DNA of 6,089 nucleotides from contig JAGALN010000041.1 in NCBI GenBank assembly GCA_017625185.1, positions 1-6,089 on the forward strand, given 5' to 3'. The notes below the pieces were generated by a model. The model was given only the letters and a program-made list of their open reading frames with translations. It searched no databases and was not told the origin of the DNA. This stretch comes from Clostridia bacterium (GTDB lineage: Bacteria; Bacillota; Clostridia; Monoglobales; Monoglobaceae). Below are positions 1 through 5,685 of this stretch, piece by piece. The translations under genes were made by a program, and so were the position numbers. Numbering within the stretch: the first letter of the stretch is position 1; each line of letters opens with the position of its first letter.

Positions 1-101
1 AAAGCAAAAAAGTGAACCGCAACTCCGCAAACCCGCATAAATACTGGGGTTTCGTTAGTAGGTCCTAATGTCCAGTGTTCAGGATAAAACTTTGTCTTTC
101 C
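1..101. other. Left-edge gene-free stretch with an open minus-strand frame
   Basis: No complete gene is seen. On the minus strand one frame stays open from 101 to the window edge and reads GKTKFYPEHWTLGPTN, then continues for about 17 more residues. It has no start codon or ribosome binding site of its own. It is the frame that would join the ATG at 245-247 if about 134 bases covering the adjacent palindromic repeat were removed. It could be the tail of an interrupted gene, part of a longer repeat, or chance. A 6-bp inverted repeat (AAACCC 29-34, GGGTTT 47-52) is present but has no adjacent T-run on either strand. Confidence 0.3.
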
Positions 102-234
102 AAAGGCCCCCTTGCCTAAAGGGGGCTGTCAGCATAGCTGACTGGGAGATTCTTTTTTTCAATTTGCAAAATCTCTCTTTTATATCCCTCCACCATCTTC
201 GATGGTCCCCCTCCCTTTAGGCAATGGAGGCTTT
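102..234. repeat. MITE/REP-like palindromic repeat element
   Basis: About 133 bases with related inverted ends. The left end reads AAAGGCCCCCTTGCCTAAAGGG. The right end, reverse complemented, reads AAAGCCTCCATTGCCTAAAGGG, and the 12-mer TTGCCTAAAGGG is identical in both. Each arm carries its own small hairpin: GTCAGC-ATA-GCTGAC at 129-143 and ACCATC-TTC-GATGGT at about 192-206. The middle is AT-rich, with a T-run at 153-159. Short, non-coding, palindromic elements of this style are familiar from gut Clostridia. No transposase is encoded and no clear target-site duplication is visible, so it is either a non-autonomous element or a REP-type repeat. Confidence 0.75.
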
Positions 235-247
235 TATTCGACGTCAT
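116..247 (-). pseudogene. Start of a minus-strand gene running into the repeat; 43-codon remnant
   Basis: The ATG at 245-247 (reverse complement) has a clear GGAGG at 256-260, 8 bases upstream, and a plausible promoter at 300-328. The frame reads MTSNK, then enters the palindromic repeat and ends at a TAG inside its far end (116-118), giving 43 residues. Only about four codons lie outside the repeat, so the encoded peptide is mostly translated repeat (SLHCLKGGGPSK and so on). I infer a small gene whose 5' end survives and whose body was interrupted or replaced by the repeat. It could instead be a genuine short peptide gene or a chance alignment of signals. No function can be assigned. Confidence 0.35.
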
Positions 248-299
248 TCGATAATCCTCCGTTTACAAATCCTAGTCGATTTCAGTACATCTTTGCATC

Positions 300-328
300 A
301 TTCTATCATATCTTCTTAAAAATAACAA
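300..328 (-). promoter_or_regulatory. Putative sigma-A promoter, minus strand, extended -10
   Basis: Read on the minus strand: TTGTTA (323-328), a 17-base spacer, TAGAAT (300-305), with TG one base upstream of the -10 (extended -10). Transcription would start near 293 and give a leader of about 45 bases before the GGAGG at 256-260 and the ATG at 245-247. It diverges from the comEC promoter about 40 bases away. Confidence 0.5.
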
Positions 329-368
329 TAAATTCTCCCTGATTTTTTAAAAAACGCCCTCTTTCCTC

Positions 369-397
369 TTGCTTTTTGTCAATTCCTGTCTTACAAT
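369..397 (+). promoter_or_regulatory. Putative comEC promoter
   Basis: TTGCTT (369-374), a 17-base spacer and TACAAT (392-397). The -10 matches five of six consensus bases and the -35 matches only TTG, so this would be a weak sigma-A promoter. A TTGTCA at 376-381 is a better hexamer but lies only 10 bases from the -10. Transcription would start near 404, about 40 bases ahead of the comEC ATG. Confidence 0.4.
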
Positions 398-442
398 GAG
401 AAAAGTTTGGGAATCATGCAAAAAAAGGGGAGGGAGAGTGCC

Positions 443-2083
443 ATGAATCCGCAAAAACTTCCGGCATCGCAAGGGCGTCGCTATCTTGTCTGGTTGGTTG
501 TCGGCTTTCTCCTCGGCGTGTCTTATGGTCTGTATCATCCCGTCGCTGTCGAAAGATTCCCCTTCTTCCTCTTATATAGCATCGGTTTCCTTCTTGGGCT
601 CCTGAGTCTCATCCTCGGCCTTGCATCACTTTTAAAAACCCCCATCTGTTCTACAGGGGATTTTCTTCTTTTGTGGTGTTTTCTCCTCTGTTTCTGTCTG
701 GGTATTTTCCGGGTTTTTGCCTTTGACCATTTGCAATATCAAGCTCTTCGGGAATCTGCCGGACTTACCCATCAGTACATCGGCATTCTGACCGACAACC
801 CCGCTCCCAGTAACAGCGGAAAAACCTATGGATTTCCGGTTAAGATTCTCTTTCTGGAAACCGGCGGAGTCCGCCAGACCTGTCATGGGAATATCCTGCT
901 CTATGCTCCGCCGGAGCTGGCGAAAAACCTGCAGTCAGGAGATATCATCTCCTTTTCGGCCAATCTGACCCCTCCTGCCGACGCCTCCTTTCCCGGGGGA
1001 TTCAGTATGCGTTTTTATCTTCATCGCCAACACTACCTTTTTCTTGCCGATACCAAGACTCTTTTCCGGATGGACCTGCCCTACGAGCCGAGCTTTCTTG
1101 ACCAGGTTTCACGTCTTGGAGAAGCCATCCGTGACCAAATTCTTTTATCCGTAGATCACAGCTTTGGTGTTACCTCCAAAGAGAGTGCTCTCCTGAAAGG
1201 AATTCTCTTGGGTGTGCAAGAGGATTTTACCCCGGAACAATACAAAAATTTCGTAGATTCCGGTCTTCTGCACATTACCTCGGTGTCCGGTATGCACGTG
1301 GTATTCTTGTCCCAATTTTTCCTCTTTCTGTTTCGCAACCTCCGTCTTTCCCGAAAGTTTTCCTATTTTCTGATTCTTCCCGTCCTGTTTTTGTTCTGTG
1401 CGGTAGCCGCCTTTACTCCCTCCATCTGCCGTTCTACCATTATGATGTTTCTTTTCTTCTTGGCACAGATTCTTCAACGGGAGCCGGATCCTCTGACCTC
1501 TCTTTCGGCGTCGGCACTGATTCTGCTGCTGCTAAATCCCTATTACCTCACCTCTTACAGCTTTCTTCTCTCCTTCAGCTCCACGCTGGGCATCATCTTG
1601 TTTGCCACCCCTTTTGGTTCTCTGTTTCGACGCCCCTTTCAGCCAAAGAAGAAAAAACCGGATATTCCTCCTTCCAAGGTCTTTCCGTTTCTTCTGCGTT
1701 TCATCCTGAATCCCGCCATAGCTTCGCTTTCCATGACTGCCGGCTGTCTTCTGGGCATGGGATACTTTGGAATGCGATTCTTCCGCCGCATTAACTGGGG
1801 CAGTTTTTTAGCCAATCTGTGTCTGCTTCCTTTGGCATCAAGTTCTTTCATTCTGGGATTGATCAACTGGCCTCTTTCCTATCTTTCCCCCTTTCTCTCC
1901 CGCTCTCTTGCCCATGGCCCGCTCCGGTTCATCCTTTGGTGCATCAACAAAATTGCCGAAGTGTTTTCCCATCCCGTCTTCCAAATCACAACGCCAACCC
2001 CGCCTGCTTCTTTTGGGGTTCCTTATCTGGTTTTCTGCATTGCCATTTACTTTTCTCTCAACCCGCAGAAGAAAAATGCGTAA
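443..2083 (+). CDS. comEC: ComEC/Rec2-type competence channel, short form lacking the beta-lactamase-like domain
   Basis: 546-residue polytopic membrane protein. ComEC forms the inner-membrane channel that carries single-stranded DNA into the cytosol during natural transformation. Two or three hydrophobic helices lie at 13-90. A soluble stretch at about 95-215 matches the OB-like DUF4131 region, with a family-style FPGGFSMRFYL at 183-193. The Competence domain occupies about 245-500 and carries the hallmark SGLLHITSVSGMHV at 273-286 and, further on, CRSTIMMFLFFLAQILQREPDPL (split here: CRSTIMM at 329, REPDPL at 346) and YSFLLSFSSTLG at 372-383. Full-length ComEC proteins such as that of B. 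subtilis run to about 770 residues and end in a metallo-beta-lactamase-like domain. This one stops after the last membrane helix at ...NPQKKNA. I chose the ATG at 443 because GGGGAGGGA lies 7 bases upstream; the in-frame TTG at 407 and ATG at 416 lack a good site. The stop is only 14 bases before the rpsO promoter, with no terminator between, so readthrough into rpsO is possible. Confidence 0.92.
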   Translation: MNPQKLPASQGRRYLVWLVVGFLLGVSYGLYHPVAVERFPFFLLYSIGFLLGLLSLILGLASLLKTPICSTGDFLLLWCFLLCFCLGIFRVFAFDHLQYQALRESAGLTHQYIGILTDNPAPSNSGKTYGFPVKILFLETGGVRQTCHGNILLYAPPELAKNLQSGDIISFSANLTPPADASFPGGFSMRFYLHRQHYLFLADTKTLFRMDLPYEPSFLDQVSRLGEAIRDQILLSVDHSFGVTSKESALLKGILLGVQEDFTPEQYKNFVDSGLLHITSVSGMHVVFLSQFFLFLFRNLRLSRKFSYFLILPVLFLFCAVAAFTPSICRSTIMMFLFFLAQILQREPDPLTSLSASALILLLLNPYYLTSYSFLLSFSSTLGIILFATPFGSLFRRPFQPKKKKPDIPPSKVFPFLLRFILNPAIASLSMTAGCLLGMGYFGMRFFRRINWGSFLANLCLLPLASSSFILGLINWPLSYLSPFLSRSLAHGPLRFILWCINKIAEVFSHPVFQITTPTPPASFGVPYLVFCIAIYFSLNPQKKNA

Positions 2084-2097
2084 ATTGAAAATATTAC

Positions 2098-2126
2098 TTG
2101 ACATTTTGGGCAGACTATGGTATGAT
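2098..2126 (+). promoter_or_regulatory. Strong sigma-A promoter for rpsO
   Basis: TTGACA (2098-2103, perfect consensus), exactly 17 bases, then TATGAT (2121-2126, five of six). Transcription should start at about 2131-2133. It begins just after the comEC stop codon and fits a highly expressed ribosomal-protein gene. Confidence 0.93.
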
Positions 2127-2132
2127 AGCAAA

Positions 2133-2246
2133 GCGTGTGATATGGCTTGCCATATTCACAAAACCTATGGCTTAGATTTCGGGGCTAACTTATCTCCGCC
2201 CATTTCCAAGCTGTATGGGGATTTAAAATAAACGGAGGTGAAACAA
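2133..2246 (+). ncRNA. Structured rpsO mRNA leader, probable S15 autoregulatory site
   Basis: The 5' leader is about 114 bases. Hairpin 1 is TGTGATATGG (2136-2145) with CCATA (2150-2154) and TCACA (2156-2160): ten pairs, one bulged T and a CTTG loop, at the very 5' end. Helix 2 pairs TATGGCTT (2166-2173) with AAGCTGTA (2208-2215): eight pairs, two of them wobble. Inside it CGGGG (2180-2184) pairs with CTCCG (2194-2198). The SD GGAGGTG (2234-2240) follows. Bacterial rpsO leaders commonly carry an S15-binding element that shuts off translation, and these elements differ between phyla. Assigning this one to that role is inference from position and structure; I do not recognise it as a specific described class. 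Confidence 0.5.
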
Positions 2247-2510
2247 ATGGATAAGGACATCAAGCAGGAAATCATCCAGAAGTACGCAGTACACGAAGGG
2301 GACACCGGTTCTCCCGAGGTTCAAATCGCACTGCTCACTTACCGGATTAACCACCTGAATGAACATCTTAAGGCACACAAGAAGGACCATCACTCCAGAC
2401 GGGGTCTTTTGAAGATGGTTGGTGTGCGCCGGAGCTTTTTGAACTATCTGGCAAAGAACGATATCAATCGTTACCGTGCTATTGTTGAAAAGCTTGGCTT
2501 GAGACATTAA
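2247..2510 (+). CDS. rpsO: 30S ribosomal protein S15
   Basis: 87 residues, the usual length for S15 (about 88-89). S15 is a primary binder of the 16S rRNA central domain; it nucleates platform assembly and forms a bridge to the large subunit. The sequence carries the family core throughout: [18 protein letters not shown] from residue 18, the RNA-binding DHHSRRGL at 47-54, and a C-terminal [11 protein letters not shown]...LGLRH. I chose the ATG at 2247, which has GGAGGTG at 2234-2240 at normal spacing. The GTG at 2238 lies inside that SD and would add only MKQ. The gene has its own strong promoter and terminator, with pnp next downstream, the classic rpsO-pnp order. Confidence 0.98.
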   Translation: MDKDIKQEIIQKYAVHEGDTGSPEVQIALLTYRINHLNEHLKAHKKDHHSRRGLLKMVGVRRSFLNYLAKNDINRYRAIVEKLGLRH

Positions 2511-2517
2511 AAACAAT

Positions 2518-2556
2518 GGGGCAGTCTATGCTTAAGACTGCCCTTTTGTCATTTTT
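2518..2556 (+). terminator. Intrinsic terminator after rpsO
   Basis: GGGCAGTCT (2519-2527) pairs perfectly with AGACTGCCC (2535-2543) over nine bases with a 7-base loop, followed by TTTTGTCATTTTT. It starts 8 bases after the rpsO stop. By analogy with other rpsO-pnp regions it may be partly read through to supply pnp transcript. Confidence 0.9.
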
Positions 2557-2567
2557 ATCATTCGAAG

Positions 2568-2597
2568 TTGCTTGAGTTTAGCAGTTAAAAATATATC
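2568..2597 (+). promoter_or_regulatory. Possible weak pnp promoter
   Basis: TTGCTT (2568-2573), then TATATC (2592-2597) after 18 bases. Both boxes are poor, and the -10 lies inside the 5' arm of the long inverted repeat at 2579-2635. If this promoter were used, the hairpin could not form in the RNA. If the hairpin matters in RNA, transcription must come from further upstream, for example rpsO readthrough. No better candidate was seen between 2545 and 2675. Confidence 0.22.
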
Positions 2598-2638
2598 CTT
2601 TCAAGTCATCGGGAAGCATATATTTTTAAGTGCTAGGT
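2576..2638 (+). promoter_or_regulatory. Long imperfect hairpin in the pnp leader
   Basis: Arms 2579-2602 and 2612-2635 pair at 22 of 24 positions: TAGCA with TGCTA, TTAAAAATATAT with ATATATTTTTAA, and CTTTC with GGAAG (one G-U). They are separated by a G-G and a C-C mismatch, and the loop is 9 bases (2603-2611). Three wobble pairs could extend the base. In E. coli the pnp leader forms a long duplex cut by RNase III and then attacked by PNPase for autocontrol. This hairpin sits in the corresponding place and is long enough for RNase III. The functional parallel is inference. Confidence 0.55.
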
Positions 2639-2640
2639 CG

Positions 2641-2670
2641 AGCCTCTTCGAGAAAAATTTTTAGGAGGTT
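2641..2670 (+). promoter_or_regulatory. Possible hairpin masking the pnp ribosome binding site
   Basis: AGCCTCTT (2641-2648) can pair along its full length with AGGAGGTT (2663-2670): eight pairs, two of them G-U, closing a 14-base loop. This would cover the whole SD AGGAGG, which lies 7 bases from the pnp ATG. A short pyrimidine run opposite an SD can arise by chance, so confidence is moderate to low. Confidence 0.38.
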
Positions 2671-2675
2671 TTATT

Positions 2676-4763
2676 ATGACAAAGATTTTTGAAACTGAAG
2701 TTGCCGGCAGAAAACTGTCCCTGGAATTCGGCAAGGTTGCAGAACTGGCAAACGGCGCAGTTTTGGTTCGCTACGGCGATACCGTAGTGGTAACCGCTGC
2801 TACCGCATCGGACAAGCCCAGAGACGGGATTGACTTCTTCCCCCTCTCTATCGACTACGAGGAAAAGATGTATTCCGTAGGTAAAATCCCCGGTGGCTTT
2901 ACCCGCCGTGAGGGTCGTCCCTCCGAGAATGCGATTCTCACTTCCCGTGTTATCGACCGTCCCATGCGTCCCCTCTTCCCCAAGGATTTGAGAAACGATG
3001 TTTCCATCGTTTCCACCGTTCTTTCGGTAGAACAGGACAACGCACCGGAGTTCTGTGCCATGATTGGTTCTTCGGCTGCAGTTTCTGTATCCGACATCCC
3101 TTTCAACGGCCCCATCGCCGCAGTTTATGTGGGTCTGGTTGACGGCGAGTTTGTCATCAACCCCACCGAAGCACAGAGAGCTGTCAGCGATATGAACCTG
3201 ACAGTTGCCGGCAGTGCGAAAAAGGTTGTTATGATTGAAGCAGGTGCTAACGAGGTTCCCGAGGACACCATGTTTGATGCCATCATGTTTGCTCATGAGG
3301 AAATCAAGAAGCTTTGTGCCTTCATCCAGAAAATTCAGGATGAAATCGGTAAGCCTAAGTTTGAATACGAGCACATGGTCGTGGATGAAGCCCTCTTTGC
3401 CGACATCCGTGGCTTTGCAGAGGGTCTGGTTCAGGAAGCCATGGACACCGACGACAAAACCGTTCGTGACGCACGTCTTTCTGTGGTATACGAGCAGGTT
3501 TATACCCACTTTGAAGAAAAGTATCCCAAAGATGAATTCCAGGCACAGATTGACGAAGCTCTCTACAAGCTGCAAAAGACCGTTGTCCGCAACTGGTTGA
3601 TGTACGACAAGAAGCGTGTAGACGGCCGTCAGATTCTGGAGCTTCGTCCTCTGGCAGCCGAGGTTGGTCTGCTCCCCAGAACCCACGGCAGCGGTCTTTT
3701 CAAGCGTGGACAGACTCAGGTTCTCACCGTTGCAACTCTTGGCCCCTTGGGCGAGGCAAAGATTATCGACGGTTTAGATAACGAAGAATACCGCAGATAC
3801 CTGCACCACTATAACTTCCCCTCCTACAGTGTGGGCGAAACCCGTCCTTCCCGTGGCCCCGGCCGTCGGGAAATCGGTCACGGTGCTCTGGCAGAGCGTG
3901 CTTTGGTTCCGGTTCTTCCCTCCGAGGAGGAATTCCCCTATGCCATCCGTCTGGTATCCGAGGTACTCAGCTCCAACGGCTCTACCTCCCAGGGTAGTGT
4001 CTGTGGTTCGACTCTGGCTCTTATGGATGCCGGTGTTCCCATTAAGGCACCCGTTGCAGGTATCTCTGTTGGTTTGATTACCGACCCCGAGGACGATGAC
4101 AACTTCCTGACCATGGTAGACATTCAGGGTGTTGAGGACTTCTTCGGCGATATGGACTTTAAGGTTGCAGGTACCAAGAAGGGTATTACCGCAATCCAGA
4201 TGGACTTGAAGGTTGACGGCTTGACTCCTGCCATCATCCGTACTGCTCTGGAGCAAACCAAGAACGCAAGATACTATATCTTAGATGAGGTTATGCTGAA
4301 AGCAATCCCCGAATACAGAAAAGAACTCTCCCCCTACGCTCCCAAGATTATTCATATGACCATTCCTGTTGACAAGATTCGTGAGGTCATCGGTAGCGGC
4401 GGTAAGGTCATTCAGGGTATCATTGCAGATACCGGCGCCAAAATTGACATTGAGGATGACGGTCGGGTATTCATTGCGGCTGTTGATACCGAGATGGGCG
4501 AAAAGGCACAGAAGATGATTGAAGCCATCGTGAAAGAGCCCGAGGTTGGCGAAATCTACGAGGGTAAGGTTGTCCGGATTATGGACTTCGGTGCATTCGT
4601 TGAACTCCTCCCCGGCAAGGACGGCTTGATTCACATTTCCAAGCTGGCAAAGGGCAGAGTGGAAAAGGTAACCGACGTGGTGAAGGAAGGCGATATCGTC
4701 ACCGTTGAGGTTATCGAGATTGACGATAAGGGTCGTACCAACCTCCGTCGTCTGGAGAAGTAA
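2676..4763 (+). CDS. pnp: Polyribonucleotide nucleotidyltransferase (PNPase)
   Basis: 695 residues, near the usual 700-710. PNPase is a trimeric 3'-to-5' phosphorolytic exoribonuclease of mRNA decay and can also add tails. Order: RNase PH-like core 1 (about 10-140, with FTRREGRPSE at 75-84), an all-helical linker (about 235-310), and catalytic RNase PH-like core 2 (about 315-535). Core 2 has GLFKRGQTQ at 340-348 and the phosphate-binding loop SSNGSTSQGS at 432-441. A KH domain follows with GSGG at 573-576, then an S1 domain from about 624 with DFGAFVELLPGKDGLIHIS. The metal and catalytic residues are intact: D488, D494 and K496 within EDFFGDMDFK match E. coli D486, D492 and K494. Start: ATG 7 bases after AGGAGG. 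No frameshift. The distal DUF896 gene follows after 6 bases. Confidence 0.99.
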   Translation: MTKIFETEVAGRKLSLEFGKVAELANGAVLVRYGDTVVVTAATASDKPRDGIDFFPLSIDYEEKMYSVGKIPGGFTRREGRPSENAILTSRVIDRPMRPLFPKDLRNDVSIVSTVLSVEQDNAPEFCAMIGSSAAVSVSDIPFNGPIAAVYVGLVDGEFVINPTEAQRAVSDMNLTVAGSAKKVVMIEAGANEVPEDTMFDAIMFAHEEIKKLCAFIQKIQDEIGKPKFEYEHMVVDEALFADIRGFAEGLVQEAMDTDDKTVRDARLSVVYEQVYTHFEEKYPKDEFQAQIDEALYKLQKTVVRNWLMYDKKRVDGRQILELRPLAAEVGLLPRTHGSGLFKRGQTQVLTVATLGPLGEAKIIDGLDNEEYRRYLHHYNFPSYSVGETRPSRGPGRREIGHGALAERALVPVLPSEEEFPYAIRLVSEVLSSNGSTSQGSVCGSTLALMDAGVPIKAPVAGISVGLITDPEDDDNFLTMVDIQGVEDFFGDMDFKVAGTKKGITAIQMDLKVDGLTPAIIRTALEQTKNARYYILDEVMLKAIPEYRKELSPYAPKIIHMTIPVDKIREVIGSGGKVIQGIIADTGAKIDIEDDGRVFIAAVDTEMGEKAQKMIEAIVKEPEVGEIYEGKVVRIMDFGAFVELLPGKDGLIHISKLAKGRVEKVTDVVKEGDIVTVEVIEIDDKGRTNLRRLEK

Positions 4764-4769
4764 TTCCCC

Positions 4770-4973
4770 ATGGACAAGGCGAAAATTGACCGTATCAACC
4801 AGCTTGCCCGAAAGTCCAGAGAAACCCAGCTTTCTCCTGCCGAAAAGGCAGAACAGCAGACGCTTCGGGCAGAGTATATTGCCGCCTTTCGGGGTAGCCT
4901 AAAAAAGCAACTGGACAACATCGACATTGTCCACCCCGACGGCACCAAAGAGGCACTGAAAAAGAAACAATAA
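4770..4973 (+). CDS. DUF896 / UPF0291 (YnzC-like) small protein
   Basis: 67 residues. It resembles the DUF896 family typified by B. subtilis YnzC: an N-terminal helical hairpin (AKIDRINQLARKSRE, then AEKAEQQTLRAEYIAAFR) followed by the family's polar tail with IDIVHPDG. The family is small, cytosolic and of unknown function. The gene starts 6 bases after the pnp stop. The nearest SD, GGAG at 4754-4757, lies inside the last pnp codons about 12 bases away, so translation is probably coupled to pnp. It is the last gene before the shared terminator, so it should be made whenever pnp is fully transcribed. Family assignment is firm; the function is not known. Confidence 0.92.
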   Translation: MDKAKIDRINQLARKSRETQLSPAEKAEQQTLRAEYIAAFRGSLKKQLDNIDIVHPDGTKEALKKKQ

Positions 4974-4980
4974 GGCATAC

Positions 4981-5014
4981 AAAAACGGCTTGAACGAAAG
5001 TTCAAGCCGTTTTT
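4981..5014. terminator. Bidirectional intrinsic terminator between convergent genes
   Basis: A perfect 15-bp stem: AAAAACGGCTTGAAC (4981-4995) with GTTCAAGCCGTTTTT (5000-5014), GAAA loop, T-run on both strands. It ends the pnp-DUF896 transcript on the plus strand and the SLOG-like gene on the minus strand. The minus-strand stop codon begins at 5016, directly against the stem. Confidence 0.94.
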
Positions 5015-5484
5015 CATTTCCCCATATACATGATGCAAACCTTGTTTTGTCTTGCATATTCAAAATCAAACCATGAATCACATAGCCCTTTCTCATCATA
5101 GAGAAGACAGGTACCGCTCATGGCTAACCATTCCTTTTCACTCTGTCCCCTGTAAATAATATTCCTATCCCCATCATGGAGAATTCTTCCGGGGTAGTAG
5201 GCATCATCGTAGTCTTCATCATGATCTACGAAACCACCATGAATAAACGGAAAATCTGTTCTTGCATAGATACGCTTAATATGAGGATATTTCTCTTTCA
5301 GCTTCGTAACCGCAAAATAACAAAGGATATCAAACTCACTTTTTCTCTCGAACAAAAAGGTGTCTACCTCGTCTTCCACAATGAGTGATTCAATCCTATT
5401 CTTTACATTATCATACAGCTCACCTTTCACATCTACCCGCCCGTGTCCAAAGAAACAACAGGTTCGGTCTTTTTCTGGTTTCAT
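5014..5484 (-). CDS. SLOG-superfamily (DUF1273/YpsA-like) small protein
   Basis: 156 residues, soluble, with no signal or membrane segment. The N-terminus DRTCCFFGHGRVD (6-18) matches the opening strand and loop of small clostridial SLOG proteins, where FxGHR is usual. The second block, DTFLFERKSEFDILCYFAVTKLKEKYPHIKRIY (quoted in part: SEFDILCYF at 49-57, KEKYPHIK at 63-70), matches the family's helix after the nucleotide-binding loop. SLOG is a Rossmann-like fold that binds nucleotides or nucleotide-derived signals; the substrate here is unknown. Two positions look unusual from my memory of relatives: GHR is GHG, and the glycine before SEFD is replaced (FERKSEFD), so ligand binding may be altered. 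Start: ATG at 5484 with AAAAGGGG 7 bases upstream. The frame is open to 5565, but that would place the start upstream of the leader terminator. It is a single-gene unit behind a long structured leader, convergent with pnp-DUF896. Confidence 0.78.
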   Translation of the reverse strand: MKPEKDRTCCFFGHGRVDVKGELYDNVKNRIESLIVEDEVDTFLFERKSEFDILCYFAVTKLKEKYPHIKRIYARTDFPFIHGGFVDHDEDYDDAYYPGRILHDGDRNIIYRGQSEKEWLAMSGTCLLYDEKGLCDSWFDFEYARQNKVCIMYMGK

Positions 5485-5506
5485 GCCATAACCCCTTTTC
5501 CCAATT

Positions 5507-5534
5507 AAAAAATGCGCCAACCGAAGCTGACGCA
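5507..5534 (-). terminator. Leader terminator (attenuator) ahead of the SLOG-like gene
   Basis: On the minus strand TGCGTCAGC (5526-5534) pairs with GTTGGCGCA (5513-5521) around a TTCG tetraloop (5522-5525), followed by six T (5507-5512). The stem has nine pairs, two of them G-U. Those two would be A-C mismatches in a plus-strand transcript, so the signal is minus-strand specific. It ends about 22 bases before the ATG and just before the SD, the normal place for a transcription attenuator. Confidence 0.8.
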
Positions 5535-5560
5535 CGAAAAATACATTAGCCCCAATTGTC

Positions 5561-5679
5561 GCCAAACAAAATCTTTACATTGTCCAAAAAGTACATGCAA
5601 AAATAGAGCATCTGTATTTTTACCTAAAAAGATAAAAATACACGTACTTCCTGAACAAAAATATTCGATTTTGTTTGGC
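5561..5679 (-). ncRNA. Candidate riboswitch-like structured leader of the SLOG-like gene
   Basis: In the minus-strand transcript P1 is a perfect 13-bp stem: GCCAAACAAAATC (plus 5667-5679) with GATTTTGTTTGGC (plus 5561-5573). P2 pairs 5641-5658 with 5580-5597 over 18 positions, including four G-U pairs. P3 is a perfect 9-bp stem, 5633-5641 with 5614-5622, loop 10. An alternative 9-bp hairpin (5615-5623 with 5597-5605) shares a strand with P3. The promoter at 5686-5713 would start RNA at about 5679-5681, so P1 begins at or next to the 5' end. No known riboswitch class was recognised. The alternative is a palindromic mobile element, but the G-U pairs favour a role in RNA. Confidence 0.55.
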
Positions 5680-5685
5680 ACTTTT

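Noticed and set aside
29..52. AAACCC...GGGTTT inverted repeat as a terminator
   Set aside because: The stem is only 6 bp and no T-run follows on either strand.
343..354. TTTTTTAAAAAA palindrome upstream of comEC
   Set aside because: Simple AT-rich sequence typical of promoter regions, with no flanking structure to suggest an operator.
407..442. Upstream TTG (407) or ATG (416) as the comEC start
   Set aside because: Neither has a good SD. The ATG at 443 has GGGGAGGGA at ideal spacing, and the extension lies largely over that SD.
2661..3686. 341-codon open frame on the minus strand
   Set aside because: Antisense to the first half of pnp, which is certain. It lacks a recognisable family and arises from codon bias in a long, highly expressed gene.
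3774..4256. 160-codon open frame on the minus strand within pnp, and a similar one at 4281-4634
   Set aside because: Also antisense shadows of the catalytic core and KH/S1 regions of pnp, with no supported ribosome binding site.
5485..5565. Longer SLOG-like protein starting at 5565
   Set aside because: The extra 27 codons run through the leader terminator and RBS and do not resemble the family. The ATG at 5484 has a proper SD.
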